NCBI GenBank assembly: GCA_000181795.3
Contig: CM012953.1
Location: 17,601,774 to 17,645,238, forward strand
Direction: 5' to 3'
Origin: Trichinella spiralis
Lineage: Eukaryota; Nematoda; Enoplea; Trichinellida; Trichinellidae
DNA length: 43,465 bases
In this document: one piece after another, positions 1 to 11,805 of the stretch
How positions within the stretch are numbered: the first letter of the stretch is position 1
Layout: each line of letters opens with the position of its first letter
The notes under the pieces: generated by a model
What the model was told of the DNA's origin: nothing
What the model saw: only the letters and a program-made list of their open reading frames with translations
Databases searched by the model: none
Program-made: the position numbers and the translations under genes

Positions 1-126
1 TCAGCATATGTGCGTCATTTGTCTGTGATAATAATCTTCTGTCAACATCAACAAAAGGCGTTGGCGCTACAACGAATATCACAAGTTGATCTTCAATTGT
101 AGATAAGATGAGAAATGAAAGCTAAA

Positions 127-575
127 TGTTGTTTCAAAATGATTATTTAAAATGGAATTTAAACCGTCAATTTTATTTTCCTTTTTGGTATTGCGTTTGA
201 GTTCAGTGCTTAGAATTCGAGGGTTATTAGCTGATGAGCGAAACAATATCAGATATCATCATCCGAAATTTGCCTGCTGAAATTGTGATGCATACGGCTT
301 TCTGGACTGGACGGCAATGAACAGAAAATGGACGCGGAAATGGATTCCATTATTACTAATACTGGAGTAAACAAGAAGTACACTATGAAGCAGGAAGTAA
401 AATGTTGCTGGGCATCAAGCTTGACGCAGCTAACTGAGCTAGACAAATCAACCGGAACGGTGCATAAGCTATTTAATGGTTGCAAAATGGTTATTTAAAA
501 CGGAATGCAAAACCGTTAAATTTATTTCCCTGGTTTTCCGTGTAGTTCTGTGCTTCGTATTCGTTATTTCGAGTA
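127..575. repeat. diverged direct repeat, two copies of about 100 bp
   Basis: Bases 127-225 and 476-575 align in the same orientation. Both read as a CAAAATG-like start, then TTATTTAAAA, GGAAT, AAACCGT, TTTATTT, then GTTCTGTGCTT- or TTCAGTGCTT-like sequence and an ATTCG end. Many scattered differences mean the duplication is old. The copies lie about 349 bp apart and share no coding signal. The family is unknown to me; a short interspersed element or the worn ends of a larger one would both fit. Confidence 0.55.
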
Positions 576-759
576 TTATTTGAGAGTTTGAGCTGTGCTC
601 CGTAAATCGTAGCGCAGCTTACGGAGTCCAGCAGCGACGGGTAGCTGCGCTTTCGGGTAGATTGGTTCATAATGAAATTAGTGTTGAGCAGTTTTTGAGT
701 GCACAATCGTATCATACTTCTGAACCACTACGATTATAGTACTTTTGCACTATTTATTA

Positions 760-1005
760 TTGTTGTATATATTTCATTCATTATTGTTGTATATATTTTT
801 TATTCCTTATGATTGTATAGTTTCTCTTTGTCATATATTGTATATATTGTATTATACTTCACGCTTGTTTGTTGTTGATCTTATTTATTGTTCGTTATTG
901 TTGATTCTTATTTATTGTTGGTTATTGTTAATTCTTATTTATTGTTGGTTATTTTTGATTTTCATTGCTTGTTAGTTGTTGTTGATCCTTATTGATTGTT
1001 GCTGG
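760..1005 (+). repeat. degenerate T-rich tandem array
   Basis: Units built on TTATTGTTG plus a TTATTGTT- or GATTCTTAT-like stretch recur with a period of roughly 20 to 25 bases. The cleanest copies lie at about 885-960. An uninterrupted frame across part of it is a by-product of the repeat; its translation is a low-complexity Leu/Tyr/Ile string with no protein signature. Confidence 0.6.
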
Positions 1006-1499
1006 AACATGATGCTGTATACTATACATTTGCATAGTAGTATAGTATGTATACTATGCATACATGTAGCGAAAAGCAGAAATGTTTCTGTGCAAAGCAG
1101 TCTGCTGATTAGCACAGATGTGAAGAAATAAAATTGCAAAAGCAAGTTATTATGTGAACAATGAAATGTAAAACTGAAGAATCATTAATGTTATTGATTA
1201 AGATAACCACTTATTTAAAGCCATATTCGAATATTGAAAGACATTTTGTTAAATGCTCTTCTTAGCAACATACACGAAGAATATGCAAATGTAAAGAAGT
1301 TAAACATTAGTTTGAAGCATATTAACTTTGTTATTGTTATAATTTCTTTAACGCAATAAAAGATAGCTAACACCATATCTTAAAAAGCTTTTTCTTTGGC
1401 AAAGTTATTAACCCAATCACTTATCATAATGATTAGCTAATAAAATAGTATAAGTCATTAGCCAATTACCAATCAATCGCGTGCAACCTATCACAAAAA

Positions 1500-1523
1500 G
1501 GGGGCGGGGTTTGGGGAAATTGG
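1500..1523 (+). other. possible G-quadruplex / GC-box motif
   Basis: Four G-runs (5, 4, 4 and 3 G) are separated by loops of 1, 3 and 5 bases, which meets the usual G3+N1-7 quadruplex pattern. It also contains a GGGGCGGGG GC-box core. It stands alone in very AT-rich DNA with no gene start nearby, so a function cannot be assigned. Confidence 0.5.
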
Positions 1524-2754
1524 GATGCGGATGAGTTCAGGCTAGCCCGTTTACAATAATAACATAAAAGTAAACTAAAACATACCAACAGATATATAAA
1601 CAATTTATTTTGTTGTACTTATACAATTATCTATTTAATACTGTGTAATAATTGCAACGGTACAGCATTATATTTTAAAAATAATAAGTGCTGTATACCG
1701 ATCCTTACTGTACTACTAAAATACTACTTACACATCATTATTACTGTATGAATGACTAATGATCTATTATTAGAAATAAACATTACGTAACGCGGAGTTA
1801 GTGACCCACAAAACATAACAATAAGAATGAGTGAAAATATAAGAAGCGTTGATCAACATCAGCAGTGCAAGAGAGAGAACAAGTGAACGGCTTTAAATCA
1901 AAAACTAGATAACTTATTAATCAAAACACGCCTTCGCAGATTTAAAAGAGACCAGAAATCAAAATTAACCAACCTATAAAAACCCGTGCAGCGACATCTG
2001 GTATTTTTAAAACTTTGGCCTTGACCTAAATTCTAGCTAATTGTTGTTGTTGTCGACAGAGAGAGCGTTATTTGCAGATTGGTATAGTAGGAGAAAAACG
2101 ATGTGGTAGTTCGCTCATATTCACTCATCGTTTGTTTGTATATATTCAAATAAATTGTATATTGTATATATAAAGTCGATTATTATTGAAACGCGAGATT
2201 CGTCAGGTTCGAATCTAGCGCGAAGAAAGACAGTTAGCGGCAGAAGCTAATTGTCAACAATCAAGAGTGGTAGGATTCCCTGCGAACCTTCTACACAATC
2301 AAATCTGCGCAGCAGGCCTCTATGATCTCTCAGTGTTATTTAAGCGGAGAATAATGTAATAATTACATGATAAACAAATAAGTTAAGGTCAATAGATGTA
2401 TAATTAAAGATTTATGTGTAAAAATACTTTATTTTTATATAAACTTGCTTTTTGCATTAATGAAAACTTCAGTAATGAATTTTTTATTCATGATCGTTTT
2501 CACAAATACTTTTCAAAATTTTATTTTTATGTTGACTTCGCATTTTAAATCATTTCTCTGATCTGACATTATACTTATGACGTAGCATATGTGTTGTATG
2601 TTTTATTTAACATATATGTTACAGTGTTAGAGAAGAAAACGCTGAACAGTGCTGTTCATTTTATTCAATAAATTTTCCGTGATGAAACGAAGTATCAAAC
2701 AAAGTGCATAAACACTTATTTCCCAGCCAAACAAATATTTTTCATGAAAGAAAT

Positions 2755-3144
2755 TCACATTAATGTACTGTCCCCTAATATTTTTTTTAAAATGCAAATG
2801 AAAGAATTAAACGAGTCTCTGAGTGCTAATAGTTCAGACGTATTTGCGTAAGTTGATGCAATCAAGCAAAGAAACATTGTATTGAATCGAATTAAAACTA
2901 ACTGGTACTGCGAATAGTAAAATACAGCAGATTGTAAATCACCAACAGTCAGTGTTCTTACTTTCTCTGTACTCAGTGCTTTCGAAGCTAAAAACTGTGT
3001 TTTAATCGACATTTCTGCAGAGTTATCAATGCTGCAGCGTAAAATTGGAACACCATCAAGATCTGTAAAAATAACTTCATGAAGCTGATCCACATGACTT
3101 GCAAGTTCAATCACATGCTGCTGGAGTTTTTGCAAATTGTTCAT
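2755..3144 (-). CDS. LAMTOR3: Ragulator complex protein LAMTOR3 (MP1)
   Basis: This is a single-exon frame of 129 residues; human LAMTOR3 has 124. LAMTOR3 is a roadblock-fold scaffold. With LAMTOR1, 2, 4 and 5 it anchors Rag GTPases and TORC1 on lysosomes, and it also binds MEK1. The match runs the whole length. QLHEVIFTDLDGVPILR at residues 20-36 corresponds to the human GLHAIVVSDRDGVPVIK segment. The FLASKAL, FYYSQYQLV and LIASTYANT blocks correspond to human FLSTFAL, CYYNTYQVV and FIASSSANT. The first ATG of the frame (3144) fits the expected N-terminus. A reverse-strand AATAAA lies roughly 90 bases past the stop, near 2660. I see no intron and no nearby partner gene. Confidence 0.88.
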   Translation of the reverse strand: MNNLQKLQQHVIELASHVDQLHEVIFTDLDGVPILRCSIDNSAEMSIKTQFLASKALSTEKVRTLTVGDLQSAVFYYSQYQLVLIRFNTMFLCLIASTYANTSELLALRDSFNSFICILKKILGDSTLM

Positions 3145-4766
3145 TTTCTGATCTAAAATTCAAAACTAGGCATTATGTCTGTAGATAAGTCTGTTTTTAT
3201 TACTTTATTAAATTAAAAAAAGTAACCACTGCATTTCTTTACCACTGCATGCAATGTCCTGCAATAACTGAAACATAATATTTGTAAAATAGTCACTAAC
3301 ATTGTAAGCAAACCTTAACCGATCACTTCAATGAAAATTTTCATTGTATTCAATTTAAATGAAATTCAAAATGGAAAGCAGTTTTGGATTAATAGAAAAC
3401 AATATCTTTAAAAGTTAATTGATAAAATTAATTATTTAACAAAAATTAACGTAATTAAATGAAATACAAATATAATATAACGTTAAAAAAGGTTCTATTA
3501 TTTCTTTACCAAATAAATTTTACGACTATATGCCAAATTCTCTGATTATACAGCAAAAGACAAAATACTTCCAATATTTTTGAGAAACTAGCTTACTGTA
3601 ACTGAAAATTAGGGATGGAATCAAAAAATTTAATATCAGTTTTATATCCCAATTTTTGACTTTTAATACATATTGTTTTATTTTTTATTTTTTTAGTTTC
3701 TATCTTTAATCCAAGTTGCTTATTTTTAAAATAGAGCTATACGTATATGAATTTCCATGCAAATTGAATAACTTTTCACATAGATTAGACCTAAAGAAAG
3801 GAAACTCTTCATGTTAATAAAGAATGAAAGTGTTTTTAAAATATCAGTAACAACAAATCTGTTAAATTCACAGCACACTTTTACAGACAGATAAATGCCA
3901 CTACCACAGGAGTTCATTCTATTGTTTTGGTATGTACTGTTTAATTGACATTTCATTTTGGCATATTACAAATTTCCGACTTTCACAGTAAGCATTTAAA
4001 ATTTCAAATCACGAAGCTTAACAATATGCATTATGAAAAAAATGGAGATTAAAATTAAGATTTTAGAAAAATCTGTAGCATTTTTACAGTTATAATACAC
4101 ATGTGAAAGAATTCTACATTGTTTTAAAGTCATGAATCTTTGATAATAAAGCAGTTTTTGAAATTTTATTTTAAAAGTTATTAAAATTTGAATTCATGTA
4201 ATATTTAAAATGTAATTTAACAATTCACATTTTTGCCGCTTTGAAAGTCATTTCAAATGCAAAATCCTGATCTATGCGGCAAAATAGGAGATCAGTGTGA
4301 TAGTGATCTTCAGGTTACTGGAGTCGTCCCGTCTCCAGTTTGCAACATAAGCAATGAACGTTTTGCTTACCAAACTGATAAATGCAAGCTGTAAGGGAAA
4401 GATAAAGTGAAATAATCATAAATTGTATCAAATGTATACAAAATGCTGCCAACATGTCCTGTTCAAAATGATTTTAATTTTCTATATTTTACGGCAAAAT
4501 TTGGACATTTTTGTTGAAAATGAATAAATAGCCTTAATTTCAATCATACGAATTTAACTTAAGTTTACTCATTTTACATTTTTGAACTTTTCTACTTGCT
4601 GCACTGCTACTGAAGTTTGTTCGATTTGTTTCATAATTTTGCATTTTAAGCATTACAGTTCACAGTAATAAGAAAGAAAATTTAACGAATAATTATTAAA
4701 AAGTCACACCTCATACAAATTTATGAAACAGAATTTCCATAGATTGGTAGAAAAGAAAATCATTTA
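3145..4766. other. intergenic, no gene seen
   Basis: AT-rich sequence lies between the start of LAMTOR3 and the end of COG1. The short frames on both strands (for example 3726-3956, -) lack conserved motifs. The plus frame starting at 4723 runs over the last COG1 exon and is its shadow. Confidence 0.6.
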
Positions 4767-7700
4767 TTACGACTTAGAAAACCATCCAGTGGATATATTA
4801 CTGTACAAAGAAGATGCAACAGAAATGGACTTTTTGATGCTTGAAGAAGTTACATTTTGCTTATCAGCGTCAGGTGGAAAATTGTGTTCGGTGCTTTGCG
4901 CAGAAAAATATGGTTCAGAATCAATAACAGCATTATCAGACGGTTCAGAAAACGGAAGCTGAAAAAAGTAACTAACATCTGAATTAAGCAAAAGCATGCC
5001 AGTTTTTTCAGAGTGTTGACTTTTTGCATTCGATGACCGCCAAGAGGTTGTGTTGTTGTTCGTTATAATAGAGCTGAACAATGTCTAAAATTAAACCGAA
5101 ATAATTTTATTTAAATATTACCAAAATGATATATAGATAATTAAAAATGAAAAAACAAGAAAAATATTTACTTCCACACGAAGAAGCTGGTGATTGATTG
5201 CTCTTTTAAAATGTGACTGCATAATTTCCCAATCAATAGCATCTACAAATGCTGTCAAACTTTCCCGACAAGATTGAACACGATTCTAAACCACATTTCA
5301 TTTTATCGCAATTGATAACAGTCTTTCAAAGAAAAAATATCTGAATTACTTACCGTCAAACTGTGCTTTCCACTAAAAAGCACTGCAGTTAAAATTTCAA
5401 AATCAAACAACAACTGTATAATTTGACATTGCAGCAATGAAAATTTTTTTCCATGTACATTATTTATTAAATTTTCATAAGAACCAAGCAAAAGTATAAG
5501 CGTATTTTCTGTTAAACTTTCGATTACTTTTCTAAAATGAAATTACAAAATTATGCAATAATAATAATAATAATAAATATTAATGATACAATTCACCTAG
5601 GAATACTCTGCGCTGAAATTAAACAACAAGAATTGGACAATTTTTTCAATATACCAAAAGACCATCGAGATGCATTAACTGGAATGTATATTTTGGATTT
5701 GATTTCCGTCTCAGTCTGAATTTCAATAAATTCCCAATCCTTAAAATTGAAACATTCTTTAAAAATTAACAACCTGAATTTAGAATGAATTAATTAATTA
5801 ATTAAATATTTGAAATTTGAATGACATATTTAAAAAATATTTCTCTACTACCAAATGTTCACAAAGTTCGTGCTGCAAATCTTGCAATGTTTCAAAGTGA
5901 TTGCAAACTTGATTGGAAATATCATTGAGCACAGAAAATGCCCACACTCTGCAAATATTCCACCATGTAACTGTAAAATACTTGTGAATAAGAAAAGAAA
6001 ACAATATTCACTGCAACAGTTGTATGATTAATTCAATTAAAATTTCGGACGTTTTTTGCCATGCACTGCTGGAATCATCCGACGCCAGAGAGGATATCCC
6101 TTTGACGAACAGACTTGATTTGAAATTTGAACAGCAAGTTATCATTGCTTGAAAAACTTTGGCGCAATTAACAGCCCTAAAATTAAAAAAAAATATTCAT
6201 TTTGCAAATTAACACCAAACCAATTTCACATACCGTAAAATTATGCTGTCCTTTTCCTCCGATGATAATTCCATTGAATTGAGCAAATTAAGCCACTTCC
6301 CGATTTCAGTTTTGAAATGATCACAAAGTCTGAAATTAAAAAATAGATTAATGCAAAAAATAAGAATAAATACTACCAACCTGCACACTCCATTAAAAGT
6401 GGAATCTGCCAATGTTTGCCTGATTTCGTTCAATTTATTTTCAACGAAAAAATGTAAAACTGAAGCTTCAAAAAGCTTCAAACAATTTAATATCGATTCA
6501 AACTGCAAATCAAACATTTTACAAAATCTAAAATATTGCTTTTTTTAAAAAAATTCATTTTCACATGTATCATCAAAGAGAAATAAAATGAAATTACTCA
6601 TATATTTCTTTTGATAAACCAATCACTTTCAAATGTAGAAGATCCGATTCAGTTGCATCGGTTGTTGTTCTACTCCATATATTTTTCAAGTTGTATGAAT
6701 CTGACAAAACAGTGCTACAAATATTGAATACATCAGAATAAATAAATTTTAACTCTGGGTCTTTTAAACGCACACCTATTCCAGGAGTGGAGAAGCGGAT
6801 TTCCTGTGGATGAAAAAATATTCGATACGCAATTTTGAATCATGTCATAAAAACAAAAAGAATTATTTAAGACATTGAAAAAAAAACATATACAGTATAA
6901 TATTTCATATGGTTTAAAGTTACTTTTATTCGAGTTTCAACAGCATCACGAAATACTGAAGTTATAATATGTGTGTTACCATTAAATAAACAATCAGCTG
7001 TGCTTTTCCATTCAGAAGATTGATTGGTCTAAATTCAAAGCAAATCACTGATTATGATTAATACATTAAAAATTATAATAATAAAAACAAACCAATTTCA
7101 ACTGAGCCAATGTACTTTCAGTTAAGTGAACAAGAGAAAGCAAATTGTCGTAAAGATCAACTAAATTTTTCATTTCTACCGCAAACTGCTCAGTAGAGCT
7201 AAAAATTCAAAACCAAAAACTGAAACATATAAAATAGCTAATGAGATGAGAAAAATAACTTAATTACCTTGAAACAAATTTGTCAATAATTTTCATCAAT
7301 TCTGCGTTTGAAATATCTTCAATTTTGCAAGAAAACGAAGGTTTGAATTCTACAAGTACACGTACACACACATATATATATATATCATAATTCGATATTT
7401 AAAAAAAAGGTATTCACCATTTAATATAAATGTATGAACTGTCTGCACGATTCCATCACCTTGCATTTCGAGATATTTTAAAAATGTGCCTTTAAGTAAA
7501 ATATAATATGCAAAAGTAATAATATCTTTCAAAACAATTTTACATAAAACACTATTCACAAAACCCGGGTTTCAGCTCCACTTGCTTTTCTACTGCGGCT
7601 AGTTCTCCCATCTGCTTTGTCACTGATTGTAGAATAATTTCCCAAATTAAAAAGAATTTTCCTTTTTTTATTGCTAAAGTTCTTTTTTTCCAGGGCATAT

Positions 7701-9108
7701 TAAAACATGAATTTTGGAAATTTTTTCGACAAGTGGAAAAAACTAGACAGAGTCAAAAAGTAAGCGGAACCAAAAAACAGGGATTATTTCTTGGGTGAAT
7801 AAACCATGACAAAATCATGATGAATTTGCATTTAAAAATAATATCCGCATACCTGGTATGCATTGCTGTAATGAATGAAGTTTTTGACATATTAAACTGT
7901 TCTTGTCAGGTTTCTCGAAGAAAAATACTTCCAGCACAAGTTGAACAGCTAACTGCCATGATTTTATGTAAAAGCATATTTGCTCACGGGAACTCAAACT
8001 TGAATTTTTGAAATTTAATGTGAACATTTTCTAAACAAAATTTAACAATTTGATTGTTACAAAACGCTTTCTTCATCATCATTATTATACCTCACAGTTG
8101 CTAAGAAAAGTTTTCGCACAATCTTCTATTGAAACATTTTCCATTAAAATAAATGAGCAAAGATTGTCGCTAAGTTCACAACTTGTTACACTCTTTTCAA
8201 AGAAAACTTCTGTACATTTCTAAATTTTAAATTTAAATTAAACTGAGCTTTAGTTGTTCAGTACTAAAAACAATGTAAATAAATTGCAAGTTCAAATTCA
8301 ACAATTTTCAAAATTGTTTCAAAAAATAACTATTACAAAAAGAAAAATGCTACATTTAAAATATTAAATATAATTAAAATTAAAATCGTCTTAGTACTTC
8401 TATCATGATATTCCTGTTTGCTGAAGTATCTTTCCATATTTGAAAAGCGTACTGAATTTCTGGTGATTCTCTTTCAAGCTGCTGCTTCAGCAAATTCTTC
8501 AAATGTTTACAAAAACTATACAACCATGCCATGTCGACAAACTTTCTTTCGTATAAGCAAAAATAAATCTGCAATGTTTAAATGGATTATTCAAAAAATA
8601 TATACATATATACAAACCAATTATTTTACAATGTTTGAAGAGTCGACTAATAATTTCGCCAACAATAACGACATATCTCCTCTGAAAATTTAAAAATTGA
8701 ATCAAAAATCAAATTCATTTCAAAGCTACTTCTTACAAAAATTTTGGTTTAACCACTTCTGCAACTTTTGGTGAGTATTGTGACGTCTGTTGTTGCAAAT
8801 TAGATGCATTGTTTTTGACTTTCTGCAAAGCCAGCAAACATTTTTCCGATAAATTCTTAATTTCATGAATGCCATCTGAAGCTTCGATAATGTCTCTGTA
8901 ACGCCTACCAACCATTAAACGCAATTCTTCTCGTTTTTGTTCAATGTCAGATCTGCAAAGGAAAAAATACACATAACCCTGCATCATAAACAGTATATAT
9001 ATATATATACCTCATGTTTTTCTCTATGTCTCTTAATTCATTAACAGAATATTTCTTGAATAAGTCCTCAGTTGGCAGACACAGCGATGATTCATCAGCG
9101 TCATCCAT
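4767..9108 (-). CDS. COG1: conserved oligomeric Golgi complex subunit 1 (multi-exon)
   Basis: COG1 belongs to lobe A of the eight-subunit COG tether, which guides retrograde vesicles to the Golgi. The start ATG is at 9108 (MDDADESSLCLP). Exon 1 ends at 9011 and exon 2 is 8737-8952. Their join reads LRDIEKNMRSDIEQKREELR, then LMVGRRYRDIIEASDGI; human COG1 has IEHKKEELRQMVGERYRDLIEAADTI there. Further exons at about 8642-8690, 8398-8609, 8097-8225, 7850-8000, 7410-7530 and on to about 5200 carry COG1-like helical segments, such as YFCLYERKFVDMAWLYSFCKHL and a LCSLILMENVSIEDCAKTFL stretch. The last exon (about 4767-5083) matches the human C-terminus: LFSSIITNNNTTSWRSSN, then a SYFFQLPFS block, ending SNISTGWFSKS. 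Splice sites in the middle exons are approximate. Introns are short and AT-rich. Confidence 0.85.
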
Positions 9109-10971
9109 TTTTGAAGCTTAAACAAATTTAAAATAAAAACTTAAAATTTTAAATGGTCACAACCACTTACAGTGAGCTAATAATTCTAACCTTTGTATTT
9201 ATAGTATTTACATAATGGATATGCAATCAACAAATAATAATAAGCACATATAAAATAGATTTTAAAAATAGACAATTATGCAATAAGGTAAAATTACTTA
9301 TATAACTTCATCTGTAAAGCATCACTATTCATATTGAAGTAAAATATGAACATTTTAAAACTAAAAGAATCTTTTTCATAGAATAAATTTTATACAATTT
9401 AATTAAAATTTATTTCATCATTCTTACAAATTAGAAAAAAATATTCAGATGCCTACAGTAACTATAATTAAAGAAATGCAAGTAATTTTACAATAATAAT
9501 AATAATAAACATTAATAAAGAACAACACAACTTTCTTAACTACTAAAAACAAAAAAAAACATTTCATTTGAAGAAATGAATAAACCACCTTCTTATAAAA
9601 CTAGTTAAAATACCTTGTCACACTGCTTGTATAAGGAAATATTTAAAACAGTAAAAAAAAATTAAAAAATACTAATATTACAAAATAAGAATTAAAATAA
9701 CACATAGTTACGCTAACGTTAAATTAATATCATCGATTACATGCTAAAACGTTATTTTGACTTTTGACATACTGTAACTTTAATAATTTTTTTATTTGAA
9801 GAAATCATGTAACTAAAAAGATACGGACGATAAAAAAATATTGTTAAAATATTATCATTTGTAAAATTCACGTATTTAGTTAAATGGTTATTGAAAAAAT
9901 CAATGGCTGTTGAAAACAGTGCTCAGTTATTTGCCTGAGTTTGTTTTTATTGCAGCTGACAGTGTGGACTGTGTGATCGGTTTGTTGATATTTGAATAAA
10001 GCTGTTTTTCACATATTTGATTTATTAATAATACTTGTTGAACGCATAACCAATTTAATGCAACTTGAATGGTTGCTTTTAATCACGCGTTCACAAAGCG
10101 AAATTCACAGAGAACCATTGCCTACATGTTTTGAAACATTTTTGGTATCCGAAGCCTTCAGATGATGCCCGGAACATATCTTCACGTCGCGATCGAAAGT
10201 AACTGTCCCATTTGCAAAGGGCGACATAGTGCGTCTGCGTTCCTAGATCTGCAGAAGGCAAATAACTATCTGCTTGTGCCATCAACCAAGGACATGTCAT
10301 CACAAAAAATCTGAATCAGAAAACACGAACAGCAATAATTCTTCTGTAGAAAAATCAGTTATACTTCAACCAGTTTTACGCACAACACTTGATTATGGGA
10401 AGGAGCTTTATTCAAAAATGACCATCAACTGCAAAGATAAGGGGATCGCTGTATTCGATTTGGTGATCGTTGAATAAAGCTCGTTCTCACAGATTTTATT
10501 TGTGAATAATACTAACTGCAAACGGTCATCCGATTGAAGACAACTGAAATGCGGTATAGAGTTGCTGCGCTCGCGAAAATACACGTTGAATATCTCAGAG
10601 TGTACTTGTATTTGCACAATTATTAAGCTTTGAATTTTTAAATAATTACCATTATTTTGATAAAAAGATTATTTTGGTTGGTTTATTTTTAATTTTAAAT
10701 CGTATTTTTCAAAGTAAAATATGAGAAATAATTTCATTTATCTGTACATCATTTTCATTATCTTACCGTATAGCGTTTTTTTGACGATTTTGGCATTTTC
10801 AACGATACAAATTTTTTATTATGTATGTTTGGTATAATAATTTATGTTTCATATATTAATATTTGATATAAAAAGTTTTTTTTATTAATTTAGTAATTTT
10901 TATGATCATGTAAATCATGCATGCTTGTTTGTCATTGCATACTTTCAATGGAAATTCTAAAATTATAGAAT
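9109..10971. other. intergenic between divergent COG1 and TYW3
   Basis: This 1.86 kb stretch must hold the promoters of COG1 (-) and TYW3 (+). It is AT-rich except for about 9950-10620, which is less AT-rich and contains a diverged direct repeat. Frames at 10091-10303 (-) and 10274-10477 (+) lie in that repeat zone and show no family I recognise. Confidence 0.5.
9975..10557 (+). repeat. diverged direct repeat with AATAAAGCT cores
   Basis: Bases about 9975-10075 and 10453-10557 align in the same orientation, centred on TTGAATAAAGCT (AATAAA at about 9994 and 10473). Each is followed by a TCACA-rich stretch and then AATAATACT. The copies are roughly two-thirds alike and lie about 479 bp apart. 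Paired poly(A)-signal-containing repeats could be worn ends of a small mobile element, but I see no coding core between them. Confidence 0.45.
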
Positions 10972-11592
10972 ATGGAAATTTCGCTGCATACTTTTCTTGC
11001 TGAAAAAGCTACTTTTCTGAAAAAAGTGGACTTCAGTCGTAAAGGGAGCGTGGACGAAGATATTGAAGACATTGTTAATAATATTAATTCTCACGACGAC
11101 TACTTTACAACATCATCGTGTTCGGGACGTCTTGTTGCATTTGTTGAAGTTGCAAATCAAAGAAAAAAGAACTGTGAATGGTTATTCAATTCTCATAAGG
11201 CAGTCGATTTGGTTACTTTTCGAAAAGTGCTGGATTCGTATTTTCAAACATTGCAAAGTAGCAGTGGAAAAACGTCTGGCGTAATTTGGCTAAAATTTGA
11301 ACCATTAATAATTCACGTACGTTGCCGAAGTTTGCAAGCGGCAAAACAGCTGCTAAATTTAGCCTTAAATTCTGGTTGCCGGAATTCCGGTGTAATGATT
11401 GGCAAACGTCTCCGCTTAACCGTTGCACTACGATCTACTTTGACACTTGCATTGCCTTTGCAGCACACTGACCAAATGCAAATGTTGAGTGATGAATATT
11501 TGGAATTTTTATTTCAAACAATCAGTATCAAATTTACAGAAAATGACCAACTACGTTCTAAAGTTAGGAAATATTTAATGCACATACTGTAG
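10972..11592 (+). CDS. TYW3: tRNA wybutosine-synthesizing protein 3 homologue
   Basis: This intronless frame encodes 206 residues; the human protein has 259. TYW3 methylates the N4 position of the tricyclic base yW-86 during wybutosine formation at position 37 of tRNA-Phe, using S-adenosylmethionine. The signature blocks are present: a DFSRKGSVDEDIEDIVNNIN segment at residues 20-39, HDDYFTTSSCSGRLVAFVE just after it, and GVIWLKFEPLIIHVRCRSL in the middle. The first Met (MEISLHTFLAEKATFLKKVD) fits the usual start just before the conserved FxxxK helix. An AATAAA lies about 60 bases past the stop. The gene is tail to tail with STAT, with 213 bp between the stop codons. Confidence 0.92.
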   Translation: MEISLHTFLAEKATFLKKVDFSRKGSVDEDIEDIVNNINSHDDYFTTSSCSGRLVAFVEVANQRKKNCEWLFNSHKAVDLVTFRKVLDSYFQTLQSSSGKTSGVIWLKFEPLIIHVRCRSLQAAKQLLNLALNSGCRNSGVMIGKRLRLTVALRSTLTLALPLQHTDQMQMLSDEYLEFLFQTISIKFTENDQLRSKVRKYLMHIL

Positions 11593-11805
11593 TAGGATGT
11601 TTGATCACAAATACATTATAGAATTTTTATTTGCAAAAATAATGCAGCACAATAAATACGAAATAATTATTTTCAGTATGAATAATAAATACTTGCTTAT
11701 AGTTGGGGCATTTTTTGTAATGTTAAAATATTACTGAAACAAATTTCAAATATAATACTGATAAAAAATAATTGTGTTCAATTTCAAGCGTATAATATGA
11801 ATGAG

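Larger units (their letters stand above)
1..2754. other. gene-free flank with diverged repeats
   Basis: I see no supportable gene here. The reading frames are short, lack recognisable motifs and lie in AT-rich low-complexity sequence. The stretch holds a diverged direct repeat (127-225 and 476-575), a degenerate T-rich tandem array (about 760-1005), an imperfect TA-rich inverted repeat near 1018-1068, and an isolated G-rich motif at about 1500-1523. A TATAAAA-like box at about 1975 is followed by AATAAA-like sequence near 2150. This could be an old LTR or promoter remnant, but no partner copy is visible. Confidence 0.5.

Noticed and set aside
745-975. 76-codon frame rich in Leu, Tyr and Ile
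   Set aside because: Produced by a T-rich tandem repeat; not a membrane protein gene.
1975-2205. Possible LTR with TATA box, AATAAA and a following primer-site-like stretch
   Set aside because: No second copy and no element coding sequence nearby; too weak to call.
2205-2222. tRNA B-box-like GGTTCGAATCT
   Set aside because: No A box or cloverleaf can be built around it, and the flanking bases do not form a T-stem. It is a chance match or part of an old repeat.
7817-8011. Plus-strand frames within the COG1 span
   Set aside because: They overlap COG1 exons on the other strand and show no independent protein signature.
10091-10477. Short frames on both strands in the COG1-TYW3 spacer
   Set aside because: No motif or family resemblance, and they lie in a diverged repeat.
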